Assembly (NCBI GenBank): GCA_015903945.1
Contig: JABMDL010000015.1
Location: 57,151-121,150 of the forward strand
Direction: 5' to 3'
DNA from: Nitrospira sp.
Lineage (GTDB): Bacteria; Nitrospirota; Nitrospiria; Nitrospirales; Nitrospiraceae
Length of the DNA: 64,000 nucleotides
Every line of letters starts with the position of its first letter. Positions within the stretch are counted from its first letter, which is position 1. Shown here in pieces: positions 10,297 to 18,697 of the stretch. The position numbers and the translations under genes were made by a program. Below the pieces are notes generated by a model. It worked only from the letters and a program-made list of their open reading frames with translations. It made no database searches and was not told the DNA's origin.

Positions 10297-10773
10297 ATGA
10301 AAGCATCCTGGAAAACCGGCCTGAGTTTTGGGCTGACCTCTGGCGTTATCACGACACTCGGATTGATGGTGGGTCTGCATGCAGGGACCCATTCGCAGGC
10401 CGTGGTGCTGGGCGGGATTCTGACGATCGCCGTGGCCGACGCCCTCTCGGATGCCATGGGCATTCATCTGGCAGAAGAATCGAAGAACAGCGGCCCCGCC
10501 AGTCACGTCTGGGAAGCCACGCTGGCCACGTTCGCCGCAAAGTTCATGATTGCGGGGACCTTTGTTGTGCCGGTGCTGACCCGTCCGCTGGATCAAGCAA
10601 TCGTGATCAGCATTGTCTGGGGGCTATCCCTGCTGACGGCCCTCAGTCTCTTCGTGGCGCGGGCCCAATCGATTGCTCCGTGGAAGGTGATCGGCGAACA
10701 TCTCTTGATCGCCCTGTGCGTGGTGGCGATCACACATGGTATCGGTGATTGGGTGCAAGGCTGGATGGAGTGA
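10297..10773 (+). CDS. VIT/CCC1-like membrane protein
   Basis: A 158-aa protein with four or five hydrophobic segments. The region GGILTIAVADALSDAMGIHLAEES resembles the first membrane helix and metal-binding turn of VIT1/CCC1 iron/manganese transporters. It is shorter than typical VIT proteins (~230 aa) and lacks the full cytoplasmic metal-binding domain, so transport activity is uncertain. ATG at 10297 is favoured because the overlapping frame has no hydrophobic pattern. Confidence 0.65.
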   Translation: MKASWKTGLSFGLTSGVITTLGLMVGLHAGTHSQAVVLGGILTIAVADALSDAMGIHLAEESKNSGPASHVWEATLATFAAKFMIAGTFVVPVLTRPLDQAIVISIVWGLSLLTALSLFVARAQSIAPWKVIGEHLLIALCVVAITHGIGDWVQGWME

Positions 10774-10788
10774 GAAGCGGAGGTGAGT

Positions 10789-11223
10789 ATGGACGTTCGG
10801 AGCAAGGTCTATCACTATCAAACGAAGGTCGTGTGGACTGAACAGCGCAGAGGCGCGATGTCTTGTGAAGGCAAGCCGGATGTGGAAGTGGCGACGCCAC
10901 CGGAATTCAAGGGGCATGAGGGGATCTGGTCGCCGGAGGATCTGTTTGTGGCGTCGGCGAACATCTGCCTGATGACGACATTCCTAGCCGTCGCCGAACG
11001 GGCCGGTCTTGCTTTCTCTGCGTACGAAAGTACGGCCGAGGGCCGGCTGGAGCTGGTGGAAGGAAAGTTTCAGTTCACCGCCATCGTGATCAAGCCGACG
11101 ATTACGCTGGAGTCGGAAACCGATGCTGCCAAGGCCAGAGAGCTGATCGAAAAGGCCGAAGCCCATTGCCTGATTTCCAACTCGATGAAAGCCACGGTGA
11201 CCTTGGAGCCGGTCATCCGGTGA
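10789..11223 (+). CDS. OsmC family protein
   Basis: Thiol-dependent peroxidase-type fold of the OsmC/Ohr family, probably detoxifying organic hydroperoxides in the cytoplasm. Two cysteines are placed as expected: one in ANICLMTTFLA and one in AEAHCLISNSM. The ATG at 10789 is chosen over the GTG at 10783 because GGAGG at 10779-10783 is five bases upstream of the ATG. A second OsmC gene lies at 13165. Confidence 0.85.
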   Translation: MDVRSKVYHYQTKVVWTEQRRGAMSCEGKPDVEVATPPEFKGHEGIWSPEDLFVASANICLMTTFLAVAERAGLAFSAYESTAEGRLELVEGKFQFTAIVIKPTITLESETDAAKARELIEKAEAHCLISNSMKATVTLEPVIR

Positions 11224-11532
11224 ACAAGCACAACAAGCGTCAATTGTTAGCCGTCAATAGGGTTGAAGGCCTGCCGGTTCCTAAAATCTTGTGATCACTT
11301 TTCGTTTGACGAATGACAGCTAACGGTCGTCCGCCCACGCTGTAGCATCTTGCGCCAGCGGTGAAATGAGCACTGGGGTGTTTCTCGCCAACGTCTTCTT
11401 CTCCTTATCCTGATTCCATATTCGTGATGGATAAGCCTGCGGCAGATTGAAGAGTTTCTCTCATCGACGACCTCAGACAATCTGAAAGAGTGGCATACCC
11501 CTCGCAATGTCGGATGCAGGGGGAGGTTACCT
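11224..11532. other. Intergenic stretch, no gene seen
   Basis: About 310 bases between an OsmC gene and a cytochrome c gene. No frame shows family-like sequence. It likely holds the promoter for the cytochrome gene; a Shine-Dalgarno-like GGGGGAGG lies just before 11533. I could not place -35/-10 boxes with confidence. Confidence 0.5.
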
Positions 11533-11916
11533 ATGCGCCTCACGAACATCGGGCTCGGCCTCGTTATCGCGATTGTGTCGGCCGGATTTGCCGGAGGGGT
11601 TGGTGTGAAGGACCTTTCAGCTGTGACCAAGGAGGGCGATTCGGTCAGCGGACGCGAAATCTATGCGAATACGTGCATCCGCTGTCATGGCATCGACGGC
11701 AAGGGGGCACAGGGAATCAAGCTCGTTCCTCCGCCGGCCGATCTCGGCTCCTCCGCCGTGCAGAACCGGCTCGATGGCACGCTCTTCAAACGCATTCATG
11801 AGGGCAAACCCAATACCGCCATGGGGGCATGGAAACACGCACTCTCCGACGATGAGATTTGGGACGTCCTGGCTTACGTGCGCACGCTCGGGGTCGGCTC
11901 CGAGGAGAAGCCGTGA
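11533..11916 (+). CDS. Small class I cytochrome c
   Basis: A 127-aa monohaem cytochrome with an N-terminal signal peptide and haem motif CIRCH in ANTCIRCHGIDGKG. The likely axial Met is in KPNTAMGAW. It is a clear paralogue of the cytochrome at 9928. Periplasmic electron carrier; partner unknown. Confidence 0.9.
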   Translation: MRLTNIGLGLVIAIVSAGFAGGVGVKDLSAVTKEGDSVSGREIYANTCIRCHGIDGKGAQGIKLVPPPADLGSSAVQNRLDGTLFKRIHEGKPNTAMGAWKHALSDDEIWDVLAYVRTLGVGSEEKP

Positions 11917-12008
11917 AGCTGAATCCATTTGCCGAGAGGTGTCTCTCATAGGCCGACAGCCAAAAGCAGAACGGGTGTTCTGCAAGAACCGATGGAGGAG
12001 GTAGAGTC

Positions 12009-12227
12009 ATGATTTGCAACGTGGGAGGATTCGAAAAGCCGATCCGCATCGTCGGGGGCCTGCTACTTATCGGCGTCGGAGCGTTTGGCGGGCTTTCCGG
12101 TGTTGGGATGGGCGTCGCGCTGACGCTGGGTGTTGTGTTTCTTGCCACCGGAGTGATCGGGTATTGCCCGCTCACGTCTCTGTTGGGCATCAACACGTGC
12201 CACTCGACTTCGGGCGGAAAGAAATGA
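12009..12227 (+). CDS. DUF2892 small membrane protein
   Basis: A 72-aa protein with two hydrophobic segments. The N-terminal pattern NVGGFEKPIRIVGGLLLI and the later TGVIGYCPLTSLLGINTC match the DUF2892 (YgaP-like inner membrane) family. It is preceded by GGAGGTAGAGTC. In YgaP the segment follows a rhodanese domain; here it stands alone. Function unknown, possibly linked to sulfur or redox chemistry given the TsdA-like and DsrE-like neighbours. Confidence 0.85.
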   Translation: MICNVGGFEKPIRIVGGLLLIGVGAFGGLSGVGMGVALTLGVVFLATGVIGYCPLTSLLGINTCHSTSGGKK

Positions 12228-12237
12228 GGTCTTGATC

Positions 12238-13092
12238 ATGCGCGGATTGGGGATGGCCGGCATCGCAGCACTCTGTTTGTTCACCCTTGCTGCCGGATGT
12301 GTGCCGCCTCCGCGTGTGGCCGGACAACCGGAGCCGGCGGCCGGGGCTGAACGGGCGTCGGGCATTGATCCGTTGTTTTTGCCGCCTTCACCGGACACCA
12401 TTCCGGGCGACTTGCGGGGCGAAGCGATTCGCCTGGGGTACCTGATGGTGGTCGACACCCGAGCGTATGGCAAGCCCTATGTCGGGAACGCGCTCACCTG
12501 CACGAATTGCCACCTCGATGCGGGGCTGAATCCCAATACCGCGTCGTTCGTCGGTATCAGCCGTCTCTATCCGGAATACCGCGCCCGCGCCGGACGGAAG
12601 ATGAGTCTCACCGACCGGATCAACGAATGTGTCGAGCGGAGTATGAACGGCAAGGCGCTCCCGCCGGACAGTACGAAGCTGGCCGCCATCGTCGCCTACA
12701 TCGATTGGTTGTCGAAGAATGTGCCGTCGGGTAGCACCGTGCCATGGAGAGGAATTCCCCGCATTACGCCGGCCCGTCCTCCGGATCCTTCCCTCGGTAA
12801 GAACGTGTACGCGAAGAAATGTGTGTTCTGCCATGGGACCGAGGGGCAAGGGACAATGGCGGCGCCGCCGGTCTGGGGACCGCGCTCCTACACGATCGGT
12901 GCGGATATGGCGAGGGTCGGCATCGCGGCGTCATTCATCAAGGCGAATATGCCCCGTGGATGGGGATGGACGGTGACGGACGACGAAGCCTTCGATGCTG
13001 CGGCTTACATCAACAGTCAGCCCCGTCCTGACTTTCCGGGCAAGGTCAATGATTGGCCGAAAGGCGAGAAGCCTGCGGATGCGCCGTACTAG
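12238..13092 (+). CDS. Dihaem cytochrome c lipoprotein, TsdA-like
   Basis: Two haem sites, CTNCH and CVFCH, in a 284-aa secreted protein. The signal ends in the lipobox LAAGC, so it is probably a lipoprotein. The segment RINECVERSMNGK between the haems, together with LTCTNCHLDAGL, resembles the thiosulfate dehydrogenase/tetrathionate reductase (TsdA) family. In TsdA a cysteine ligates the first haem, and the Cys of this motif is a candidate. ATG 12238 is preferred over TTG 12232 because GAGG lies about eight bases upstream. The exact substrate is inferred. Confidence 0.8.
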   Translation: MRGLGMAGIAALCLFTLAAGCVPPPRVAGQPEPAAGAERASGIDPLFLPPSPDTIPGDLRGEAIRLGYLMVVDTRAYGKPYVGNALTCTNCHLDAGLNPNTASFVGISRLYPEYRARAGRKMSLTDRINECVERSMNGKALPPDSTKLAAIVAYIDWLSKNVPSGSTVPWRGIPRITPARPPDPSLGKNVYAKKCVFCHGTEGQGTMAAPPVWGPRSYTIGADMARVGIAASFIKANMPRGWGWTVTDDEAFDAAAYINSQPRPDFPGKVNDWPKGEKPADAPY

Positions 13093-13117
13093 CAGAAATG
13101 CACACAACTCCTCGTCT

Positions 13118-13132
13118 CTCGTGAAGCGTATC
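13118..13132. repeat. Copy of the GATACGCTTCACGAG repeat core (inverted)
   Basis: CTCGTGAAGCGTATC here is the exact reverse complement of a segment at 56676-56690 and overlaps the core at 9229-9241. Intergenic, between the TsdA-like gene and the second OsmC gene. Confidence 0.6.
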
Positions 13133-13164
13133 CCGCAGACTATTTCGAACGAGTGTGGTGCAGG

Positions 13165-13620
13165 ATGAAACTCACAGCGGCTTACCATGGCGGGACTCGC
13201 TTCGACATTACGAGCGGCAAACATCGCATCGTCACCGACCAGCCTGCGCGGGATGGAGGCCAGGATGCCGGAATGAATCCGGTTGAACTGTTCGTCGGCT
13301 CCGTGGCGAGCTGCGTGGCCTACTTCGTAGGCCAGTTTTGTGCGCGACACAATATTTCTCGTGAGGGCCTGAGGGTCGATGCGGATTGGGCAATGGCGGA
13401 GCACCCCCACCGTGTCGGCCGGATCAATCTTGCCGTCCATCTTCCCCATCGAATCACGGCGGAACAACGAGACCGGCTCTTGAAGGTCGCGCACGGCTGT
13501 ACGGTTCACCAATCTATTGCCGTCACGCCCGACATCGCTATCATATTGAACCCGCATTCGCATGAAAAGCCAGATAGGCCGCGAGAGACCAAAGGAGACG
13601 TCGCCTGTAAGTCTTCATGA
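13165..13620 (+). CDS. OsmC family protein
   Basis: A ~151-aa OsmC/Ohr-type protein. The redox cysteines are in ASCVAYFVGQF and AHGCTVHQSI, and the N-terminal MKLTAAYHGGTRFDI strand pattern is typical. The ATG at 13165 is chosen because the extension to GTG 13153 (Met-Trp-Cys-Arg) adds nothing conserved. Likely peroxide or electrophile defence. Only moderately similar to the OsmC at 10789. Confidence 0.85.
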   Translation: MKLTAAYHGGTRFDITSGKHRIVTDQPARDGGQDAGMNPVELFVGSVASCVAYFVGQFCARHNISREGLRVDADWAMAEHPHRVGRINLAVHLPHRITAEQRDRLLKVAHGCTVHQSIAVTPDIAIILNPHSHEKPDRPRETKGDVACKSS

Positions 13621-13702
13621 ACAGAAGCGTGGTCAGTTATGGATTGAGATGGAATGTGCGTGTGTGAAAGGAGGCGCCGGGGCAAAGCTAGTGAGGCAGT
13701 GA

Positions 13703-14005
13703 GGAGCATCGAGTAGGTCCGGCGCCATTGCAGCCGGAAAGACGCTCTTTCTCAAGACGGCGCAGCCCGTTGCCTGCGTGATGTGTCACGGCGAGCAGGG
13801 TGACGGAAAAGGTCTGATGGGCGCCGCGTTGGTCCCGCCGCCGCGCAACTTCACGTGCGGCGCGATGATGAAAGATATTCCTGATGGCCAGCTGTCCTGG
13901 ATCATCAAGAACAGCTCGCCAGGAACCGGTATGATGCCGTTTGCCGGTCTGCCTGATGAGCAAGTGTGGCAGTTGGTGCAGTACATCAGGAGTGTGGCGA
14001 AATAA
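13703..14005 (+). pseudogene. 5'-truncated cytochrome c (no start, no signal peptide)
   Basis: The frame reads ...AGKTLFLKTAQPVACVMCHG and continues to a normal cytochrome c end at 14005, with haem site CVMCH and axial-Met region GTGMMPF. Upstream, the frame is closed by a TGA at 13700-13702. No ATG, GTG or TTG lies between that stop and the first haem cysteine, so the export signal is missing. A strong ribosome-site-like AAAGGAGGCG at 13668-13677 remains upstream without a usable start. It resembles the cytochromes at 16343 and 16810. Probably a decayed paralogue. Confidence 0.75.
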
Positions 14006-14042
14006 CACCAACGTGAAGGCTATCTTGTGGGTGATGAGTTGC

Positions 14043-14122
14043 GAGTTCCGTGTTTCAGGTTTCGATAACGCGAAACTCGAAACTTGGAACTCGGAATCTT
14101 GATGCGAACGACGAGATACGAG
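14043..14122. repeat. Palindromic intergenic element
   Basis: GAGTTCC at 14043-14049 pairs with GGAACTC at 14086-14092, and GTTTCG pairs with CGAAAC inside it, giving a hairpin-capable element. It ends in GACGAGATACGAGA, related to the repeats at 9.2 and 56.6 kb. It lies between the broken cytochrome and the DsrE gene. Confidence 0.55.
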
Positions 14123-14143
14123 AAATAAACCAAGGAGGCAGAA

Positions 14144-14503
14144 ATGTCGACATTCATCATTTCCGGCAGCCGAGGTACGGACGATCCGACGATGGCGACT
14201 TTGCCGTTCATGGCCGCGAAGGCGGCCAAGGAGCAAGGACACGACGTGGTGCTCTGGCTGTGGAACGAGGCGGTCACCTTGGGGCGGAAAAGCGGCGCGG
14301 ACCATGTGACGGGCGTCAACCTGACTCCGCTAAAAGACTTGCTCGCAGCGGTACAATCGGCCAGTATACCTATCTGGGTGTGCGGGGCCTGCGCGGTGGC
14401 GCGTCAGATCACATCGGCTGATCTGGTGGTCGGGGCCACAATCAAGGGCATGCCGGATTACATCAAGGCGGTCACCGAGCGGGAGCGCAGCGTCGCGTTT
14501 TAA
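14144..14503 (+). CDS. DsrE/DsrF-like family protein
   Basis: A 119-aa cytoplasmic protein. It starts TFIISGSRGTDDPTMAT and carries CGACAVARQI around residue 86 and a LVVGATIKGMPDYI end, typical of DsrE-like folds. DsrE proteins often act as sulfur carriers or small redox regulators. Candidate cysteines are the pair in VCGACA. AAGGAGG precedes the ATG. The nearby TsdA-like cytochrome makes a sulfur link plausible but unproven. Confidence 0.85.
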   Translation: MSTFIISGSRGTDDPTMATLPFMAAKAAKEQGHDVVLWLWNEAVTLGRKSGADHVTGVNLTPLKDLLAAVQSASIPIWVCGACAVARQITSADLVVGATIKGMPDYIKAVTERERSVAF

Positions 14504-14526
14504 TCCGGAGCGAAAGGGTGGGTTCA

Positions 14527-15585
14527 ATGGGCGCAGAGAACGAGCCGAGCGGCAAATCGAAGAAGAAGGATGAGCGCAGCGAGGTGGATACCAAGGCTAT
14601 GGTCGACAAGGACGGGCGCTTCCTGGCGGATGAATTGGAAACCATTCCAACCGCAATTCCACATCGGGGGGATGGGTATCGCCAGAGGCCCAAGAGCTTC
14701 GGAGAGGAGGTCGCGTATGCGATCGGGGTCGCCGGGCACGCGTTGACGGAAGAGGATCTGACGCGGATCAACACCCGCAAGGGGTTGCTCACGCTCCTGA
14801 AGAGTAAAGATATCGACCTCGAAGAAGTCCGGAAAACATTGCTCTACGAACAGGAGCTGCGCGCGCTCCAGGTCGAACTCGTCCGGCTGCAGCGCTGGGT
14901 ACAGGCGGAAGGACAACGCATCGCGATTCTCGTCGAAGGGCGTGATGCGGCCGGGAAGGGCGGGACGATCCGCCGTTTCACCGAGCATTTGAATCCTCGC
15001 GCCATGCGTGTTGTGGCGCTGCCGAAGCCCAGCGATGAAGAACGAGGCCAATGGTATTTCCAGCGGTATATCCGACAACTCCCGAACAAGGGGGAAATCG
15101 TGTTCTTCGACCGCAGTTGGTACAACCGTGCGGTGGTCGAGCCGGTGATGGGGTTTTGCTCGAAGAAAGACCATCAACGGTTCCTGCAGCAGGTCACGGA
15201 ATTCGAACACATGCTCTACGAAGACGGGGTGACGATCATCAAGTTCTGGTTTTCGATTTCGAAGGAAGAACAGGCCAAGCGATTCGAAGCGAGGCGTCAG
15301 AATCCGCTCAAGCAATGGAAAATCAGTCCGGTCGATGAGAAGGCGCAGGAGCTCTGGGATTCCTACACGCGATACAAAGAGGAAATGTTCAGCAAGACCC
15401 ATACGACGTTCAGTCCCTGGATTATCGTCAAGGCAAACGACAAGCAGGCGGCCCGGCTCGAGAGCTTGCGGTATGTCCTCAATCTGCTGCCGTACAAGGG
15501 GAAGGAAGATGCGGGTATTCGCCTGACCCCGGATCCGAATGTTATTACCCGATTCCACCGCAAGATGGTGGAACTGGATTTGTGA
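14527..15585 (+). CDS. ppk2: Polyphosphate kinase 2 family protein
   Basis: Transfers phosphate between polyphosphate and nucleotides. P-loop GRDAAGKGGTI and Walker B/lid region FFDRSWYNRAVVEPVMGFC are the PPK2 signatures, in a single-domain 352-aa protein. The first ~90 residues are a charged extension. ATG 14527 is preferred over GTG 14518 because AAGGGTGGG sits before it. The direction (ADP or GDP phosphorylation versus polyphosphate synthesis) cannot be read from the sequence. Confidence 0.92.
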   Translation: MGAENEPSGKSKKKDERSEVDTKAMVDKDGRFLADELETIPTAIPHRGDGYRQRPKSFGEEVAYAIGVAGHALTEEDLTRINTRKGLLTLLKSKDIDLEEVRKTLLYEQELRALQVELVRLQRWVQAEGQRIAILVEGRDAAGKGGTIRRFTEHLNPRAMRVVALPKPSDEERGQWYFQRYIRQLPNKGEIVFFDRSWYNRAVVEPVMGFCSKKDHQRFLQQVTEFEHMLYEDGVTIIKFWFSISKEEQAKRFEARRQNPLKQWKISPVDEKAQELWDSYTRYKEEMFSKTHTTFSPWIIVKANDKQAARLESLRYVLNLLPYKGKEDAGIRLTPDPNVITRFHRKMVELDL

Positions 15586-15722
15586 CGGACGAGCAGCGAA
15601 CGCGTACACAATAGGGCGAATCCTTTTCAGTCCCTCTGTCTCTCACGATCCATCGAATGGAGAGGAAGTGTTTCTCCCCAGATAGGCTGGGTGAGCAACT
15701 TCTCCACCAAAGGAGGCTTGTT

Positions 15723-16244
15723 GTGATTAACAAAGGACTGGTTGCACTTATCTCGATCGCTGCCATCGGATGTAGCGGGGTCACACCCCAAACAGCAGTG
15801 AGCGGGGAACCGACGAGCCCAGCGGTCGGATACGACATTCATGTCCAGGCGCCTCACATGATGGCGGACGGGACGCCGGGCGGTCCGTTCCATCATTACT
15901 GCAAGGGGATTTCCGACAAGATTCTTCAATGTCTGTTGTTTGAATCCACCGATCCCAAGGCTCCGTTGGTCGGCGTCGAGTATTTTGTTGCCAAAGACCT
16001 GACGAGAAAGCTGCCCGCGATCCAGTGGCACCGACATTTCCACGACCACAAGGTCGAAATCGCGACCGGCCGAGTTCAAGTCCTCGATATGCCCGCTGAC
16101 CAAGCCGCGAAAGTGGCGGAGGTCGCAGCAGGAACGGACGGTGTGATCTATCATCTGTGGCAGCATGGGCAGGAATTTCCTGATGGCACGGTGAGCTTCC
16201 CGCAATCCCTCGGCCACAAATTCACCGGGTTTTCTGACAAGTAA
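15723..16244 (+). CDS. DUF1264 family lipoprotein
   Basis: A 173-aa exported protein. Its start is GTG at 15723, with AAAGGAGG six bases upstream. The signal ends at IAAIGC, a lipobox-like site. The body has the DUF1264 pattern: HHYCKGISDKILQCLLFES, GVEYFVAKDL, and the histidine cluster WHRHFHDHKVEI. Plant members are oil-body-associated proteins; bacterial function is unknown. The histidines suggest metal binding, which is inference. Confidence 0.8.
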   Translation: MINKGLVALISIAAIGCSGVTPQTAVSGEPTSPAVGYDIHVQAPHMMADGTPGGPFHHYCKGISDKILQCLLFESTDPKAPLVGVEYFVAKDLTRKLPAIQWHRHFHDHKVEIATGRVQVLDMPADQAAKVAEVAAGTDGVIYHLWQHGQEFPDGTVSFPQSLGHKFTGFSDK

Positions 16245-16342
16245 GGTCATCGAAGGGGTGCCGGCTCAGTCTGCTATGGACCGGGCTTGCTCGTGTTCAT
16301 AGGCCAGTGTTCGCGAAATAGTGCAAACCGAGACGGATATCG

Positions 16343-16813
16343 ATGGGGATGTACTTCCTGATCACGGCGTTAGTGGCGGCAGTAATTGGCTCGATGGGAG
16401 CTCCGGTCTTTGGCGCCGACGAGGGCATACTGAGGCCGCGAGTGCCGCCCGACCAAATCGAGCACGTCAAAAGCTGGATGAATCCGCTTCCGGCGACGCA
16501 GGAGACTCTTGAGAAGGGGAAGATGCTGTTCCATGGGAAAGCCTTCTGTGTGACCTGCCACGGAAAAGACGGCAAGGGGTTTGGCGGCGATATCGAGCCG
16601 GGCACGCTCAAGGGTCCCTTGCCCCGAAACTTCACCGATAAGGAGTGGCAATCCGCTCGAACGGACGGGGAATTGTTCTGGATTCTAAAGAACGGCAGCA
16701 AGGGGACGGCGATGGCTCCCTTTGTGCCGCTGATCTTGACGGAGGAAGAGGCCTGGCAGGTGCTGCGCTATGTGCGATCATTCGCAAACGACGAACAAGG
16801 AGTACGACGATGA
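16343..16813 (+). CDS. Cytochrome c, monohaem
   Basis: A 156-aa secreted cytochrome with a signal peptide ending about PVFGAD and haem site CVTCH. The likely axial Met is in GTAMAPF. The segment WQVLRYVRSFA closes the domain. The stop overlaps the start of the next cytochrome by four bases (ATGA), so the two are translationally coupled. It shares domain layout with 13703 and 16810. Confidence 0.9.
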   Translation: MGMYFLITALVAAVIGSMGAPVFGADEGILRPRVPPDQIEHVKSWMNPLPATQETLEKGKMLFHGKAFCVTCHGKDGKGFGGDIEPGTLKGPLPRNFTDKEWQSARTDGELFWILKNGSKGTAMAPFVPLILTEEEAWQVLRYVRSFANDEQGVRR

Positions 16814-17340
16814 AGCCCAGCGTATTCGCGTTACTCATCACAACGGTTGTGCTTGCCGGATCTCCGGTGGCTGCGGAACGGCACATGATGCAGCCGGTGG
16901 TGCCCGCCGACAAGCTGGCTGAAGCGCGCGCGCTCAAGAGCCCTTTGTCCGATTCCCCGCAAGTCGTCGAAAGAGGGAAGACCATCTATGACGGCAAGGG
17001 CGGTTGTTTCAATTGTCATGGGACGGACGGAGGCGGAAACGGGCCCGCGGCCGCCAAGATGAATCCCGCACCTCGTAATTTTCAACATCATGGATTCTGG
17101 CGCCATCGTACAGAAGGGGAAATTTTCTGGGCCATCAAGCACGGCTCGCCCGGCACGGCCATGATCGGATTCGGCCCGGTGTTGTCCGACGACGAGATCT
17201 GGAGTGTCATCCAGTATGAACGGACGTTCGCGGGCACACATGGACGGGGGAGAATGGGTCACAGGGAAGGGATGGGACCGATGATGGGTGGACGAGAAGG
17301 GATGGAACATCGCGGACGAAGAGGCGGCACAGGCGAGTGA
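16810..17340 (+). CDS. Cytochrome c, monohaem, Gly/Arg/Met-rich tail
   Basis: A 176-aa cytochrome starting at the ATG that overlaps the previous stop. It has a signal peptide ending near SPVAAE, haem site CFNCH and likely axial Met in GTAMIGF. The last ~35 residues are rich in Gly, Arg, Met and His (GRMGHREGMGPMMGG), unusual for the family and possibly metal-binding or disordered. The upstream ATG at 16645 was rejected because it would overlap the preceding gene by ~170 bases and bury the signal peptide. Confidence 0.88.
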   Translation: MKPSVFALLITTVVLAGSPVAAERHMMQPVVPADKLAEARALKSPLSDSPQVVERGKTIYDGKGGCFNCHGTDGGGNGPAAAKMNPAPRNFQHHGFWRHRTEGEIFWAIKHGSPGTAMIGFGPVLSDDEIWSVIQYERTFAGTHGRGRMGHREGMGPMMGGREGMEHRGRRGGTGE

Positions 17341-17414
17341 GGGGACGAAAAAGAATTTGAACCGGCCGACGGCGGAGGATATGATTGCAAACGAATCAAA
17401 TCAAGGAGGCCGGC

Positions 17415-17996
17415 ATGAACACATTCTCAATGATCGGAGCAGGGGTCGCCATCGGACTTATTCTGGGCGGCTGTTCGTCGTATCATACGGGCAAGCACGG
17501 GACGCCGCTGCATGCAAAAGCGACGATTACCGGAGCAGGAATTACAGGAGAGGCGTATCTCTACGAAGAATATGAAGGGCGTGTGCGGATCAAGCTGAAA
17601 GTGCAAGGCAGTCCTGACAGTAAACTCACGCCGGGATTGCACGGTATCCATATTCACGAAACGGGAAGCTGCGAACCTTTCGCCTCGGCCAAGGGCCATT
17701 ACGACGGCAACGTCGATGCCAATGTCAATCCGGAGGCGTCAGTTACGCCGGGGCTTGCGAATCACCCCTATCATCTCGGTGACTTGCAGAATCTGTATGT
17801 CGATGAGAGCCGGAACGGCTCGCTCTATACCATCACGAGCCGAGTCACGTTGGCCGATGGGCTGAATACGCTGTTCGACAAAGACGGCAGTGCCTTCATC
17901 ATCCATGAACTTCAAGATAAGTACTTGCCTGATCCACCGACCAAGGATGCGCCAGGCGGGCCCCGGATCGCCTGCGGCGTGATCGTCAAACAATAA
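17415..17996 (+). CDS. sodC: Cu/Zn superoxide dismutase-like lipoprotein
   Basis: Periplasmic superoxide dismutase family. Lipoprotein signal with LGGC; AAGGAGG precedes the ATG. Copper/zinc-type motifs are visible: GIHIHETGSCEP, GHYDGN, NHPYHLGDLQNLYVDE, and IIHELQDKY with the closing RIACGVIV that carries the second disulfide cysteine. The usual GHFNP motif is altered to GHYDGN, and an insertion lies near DPPTKDAPGG. Activity is therefore likely but not certain. Confidence 0.88.
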   Translation: MNTFSMIGAGVAIGLILGGCSSYHTGKHGTPLHAKATITGAGITGEAYLYEEYEGRVRIKLKVQGSPDSKLTPGLHGIHIHETGSCEPFASAKGHYDGNVDANVNPEASVTPGLANHPYHLGDLQNLYVDESRNGSLYTITSRVTLADGLNTLFDKDGSAFIIHELQDKYLPDPPTKDAPGGPRIACGVIVKQ

Positions 17997-18008
17997 CGCG
18001 AGATATCT

Positions 18009-18046
18009 GGGAGCCGGACGCGAATGATCGTTCGGCTCCCGGTTTT
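18009..18046 (+). terminator. Hairpin after sodC
   Basis: GGGAGCCG at 18009-18016 pairs with CGGCTCCC at 18033-18040, extended by a few more pairs, and is followed by GGTTTTGG. It lies just after the sodC stop. The T run is short, so this is a probable rather than certain intrinsic terminator. Confidence 0.6.
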
Positions 18047-18055
18047 GGTGAGTGC

Positions 18056-18442
18056 ATGAAGCCCCTTCCAATGAAAGATGCTGAGTCGACCCTGTCTCAA
18101 TCGTCTCCAATGGAAGTGTTCGACGTCGGAACTCAGCTCGAATCCCTCCGACGGCAGGACCAGGCCGGACAGGATCGGACCATCATCCTATTGAAGACCG
18201 ACGATCTGCGTCTGATCTTCCGTGCCTTGAGCGCAGGCGCCACGCTCCCCACCCACAAGGCGCCAGGGCCGATCACGGTGCAGGTCTTGGAGGGCCACAT
18301 CGAATTCACCGCCGGGGAACAGACGAAGCCCGTTCGGAAGGGGGAAGTCTTGGCTCTGGATAACGGGGCCCCCCATTCAGTGAAGGCTGTGCAACATTCC
18401 GCCATTCTCATCACAGTCGCGGTCCGTCCGCAGAGTGCGTAA
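18056..18442 (+). CDS. Cupin domain protein
   Basis: A 128-aa single-cupin protein. The barrel motifs are seen as TLPTHKAPGPITVQVLEGHI and KGEVLALDNGAPHSV. Only some of the usual histidine ligands are present, so metal binding is uncertain. No signal peptide; cytoplasmic. The role is unknown; small cupins of this type often accompany stress genes. Confidence 0.82.
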   Translation: MKPLPMKDAESTLSQSSPMEVFDVGTQLESLRRQDQAGQDRTIILLKTDDLRLIFRALSAGATLPTHKAPGPITVQVLEGHIEFTAGEQTKPVRKGEVLALDNGAPHSVKAVQHSAILITVAVRPQSA

Positions 18443-18697
18443 TCCCTCCTTCAGGAAACACCCGACCTTCGTCTGATTGCCCCGTTTTACCCCATCGACC
18501 GGGACGAGCCTGAGTATTCTTGCGTCACACCCCGATCGCATTTCTAAAGTCTTCCCGCCTCAAGTCTTTATTTCATCAAGTATTGCCCGGCGTTGTGAAC
18601 CGGTTCCGATGGCATCGGAATCGCACAGGACTTTTGTGAATCGGACTCATCGGATGTCAGGGAAGAGGTCTGATGATCGAGAAGGGAGGGAACAGTC

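Noticed and set aside
10275-10748. Alternative 157-codon frame overlapping the VIT-like gene
   Set aside because: Composition lacks hydrophobic segments, while the other frame encodes clear membrane helices.
9928-13092. Idea that the small cytochromes form a Sox (SoxXA) system
   Set aside because: No soxYZ, soxB or soxCD genes in the window and no SoxA-type motif spacing; TsdA-like is a better fit for the dihaem protein.
16645-16809. Upstream extension of the second coupled cytochrome to ATG 16645
   Set aside because: Would overlap the preceding cytochrome gene and bury the obvious signal peptide that starts at 16810.
18443-18697. Short frames between the cupin and the Spy-like gene
   Set aside because: No ribosome sites or conserved patterns; best read as a promoter region.
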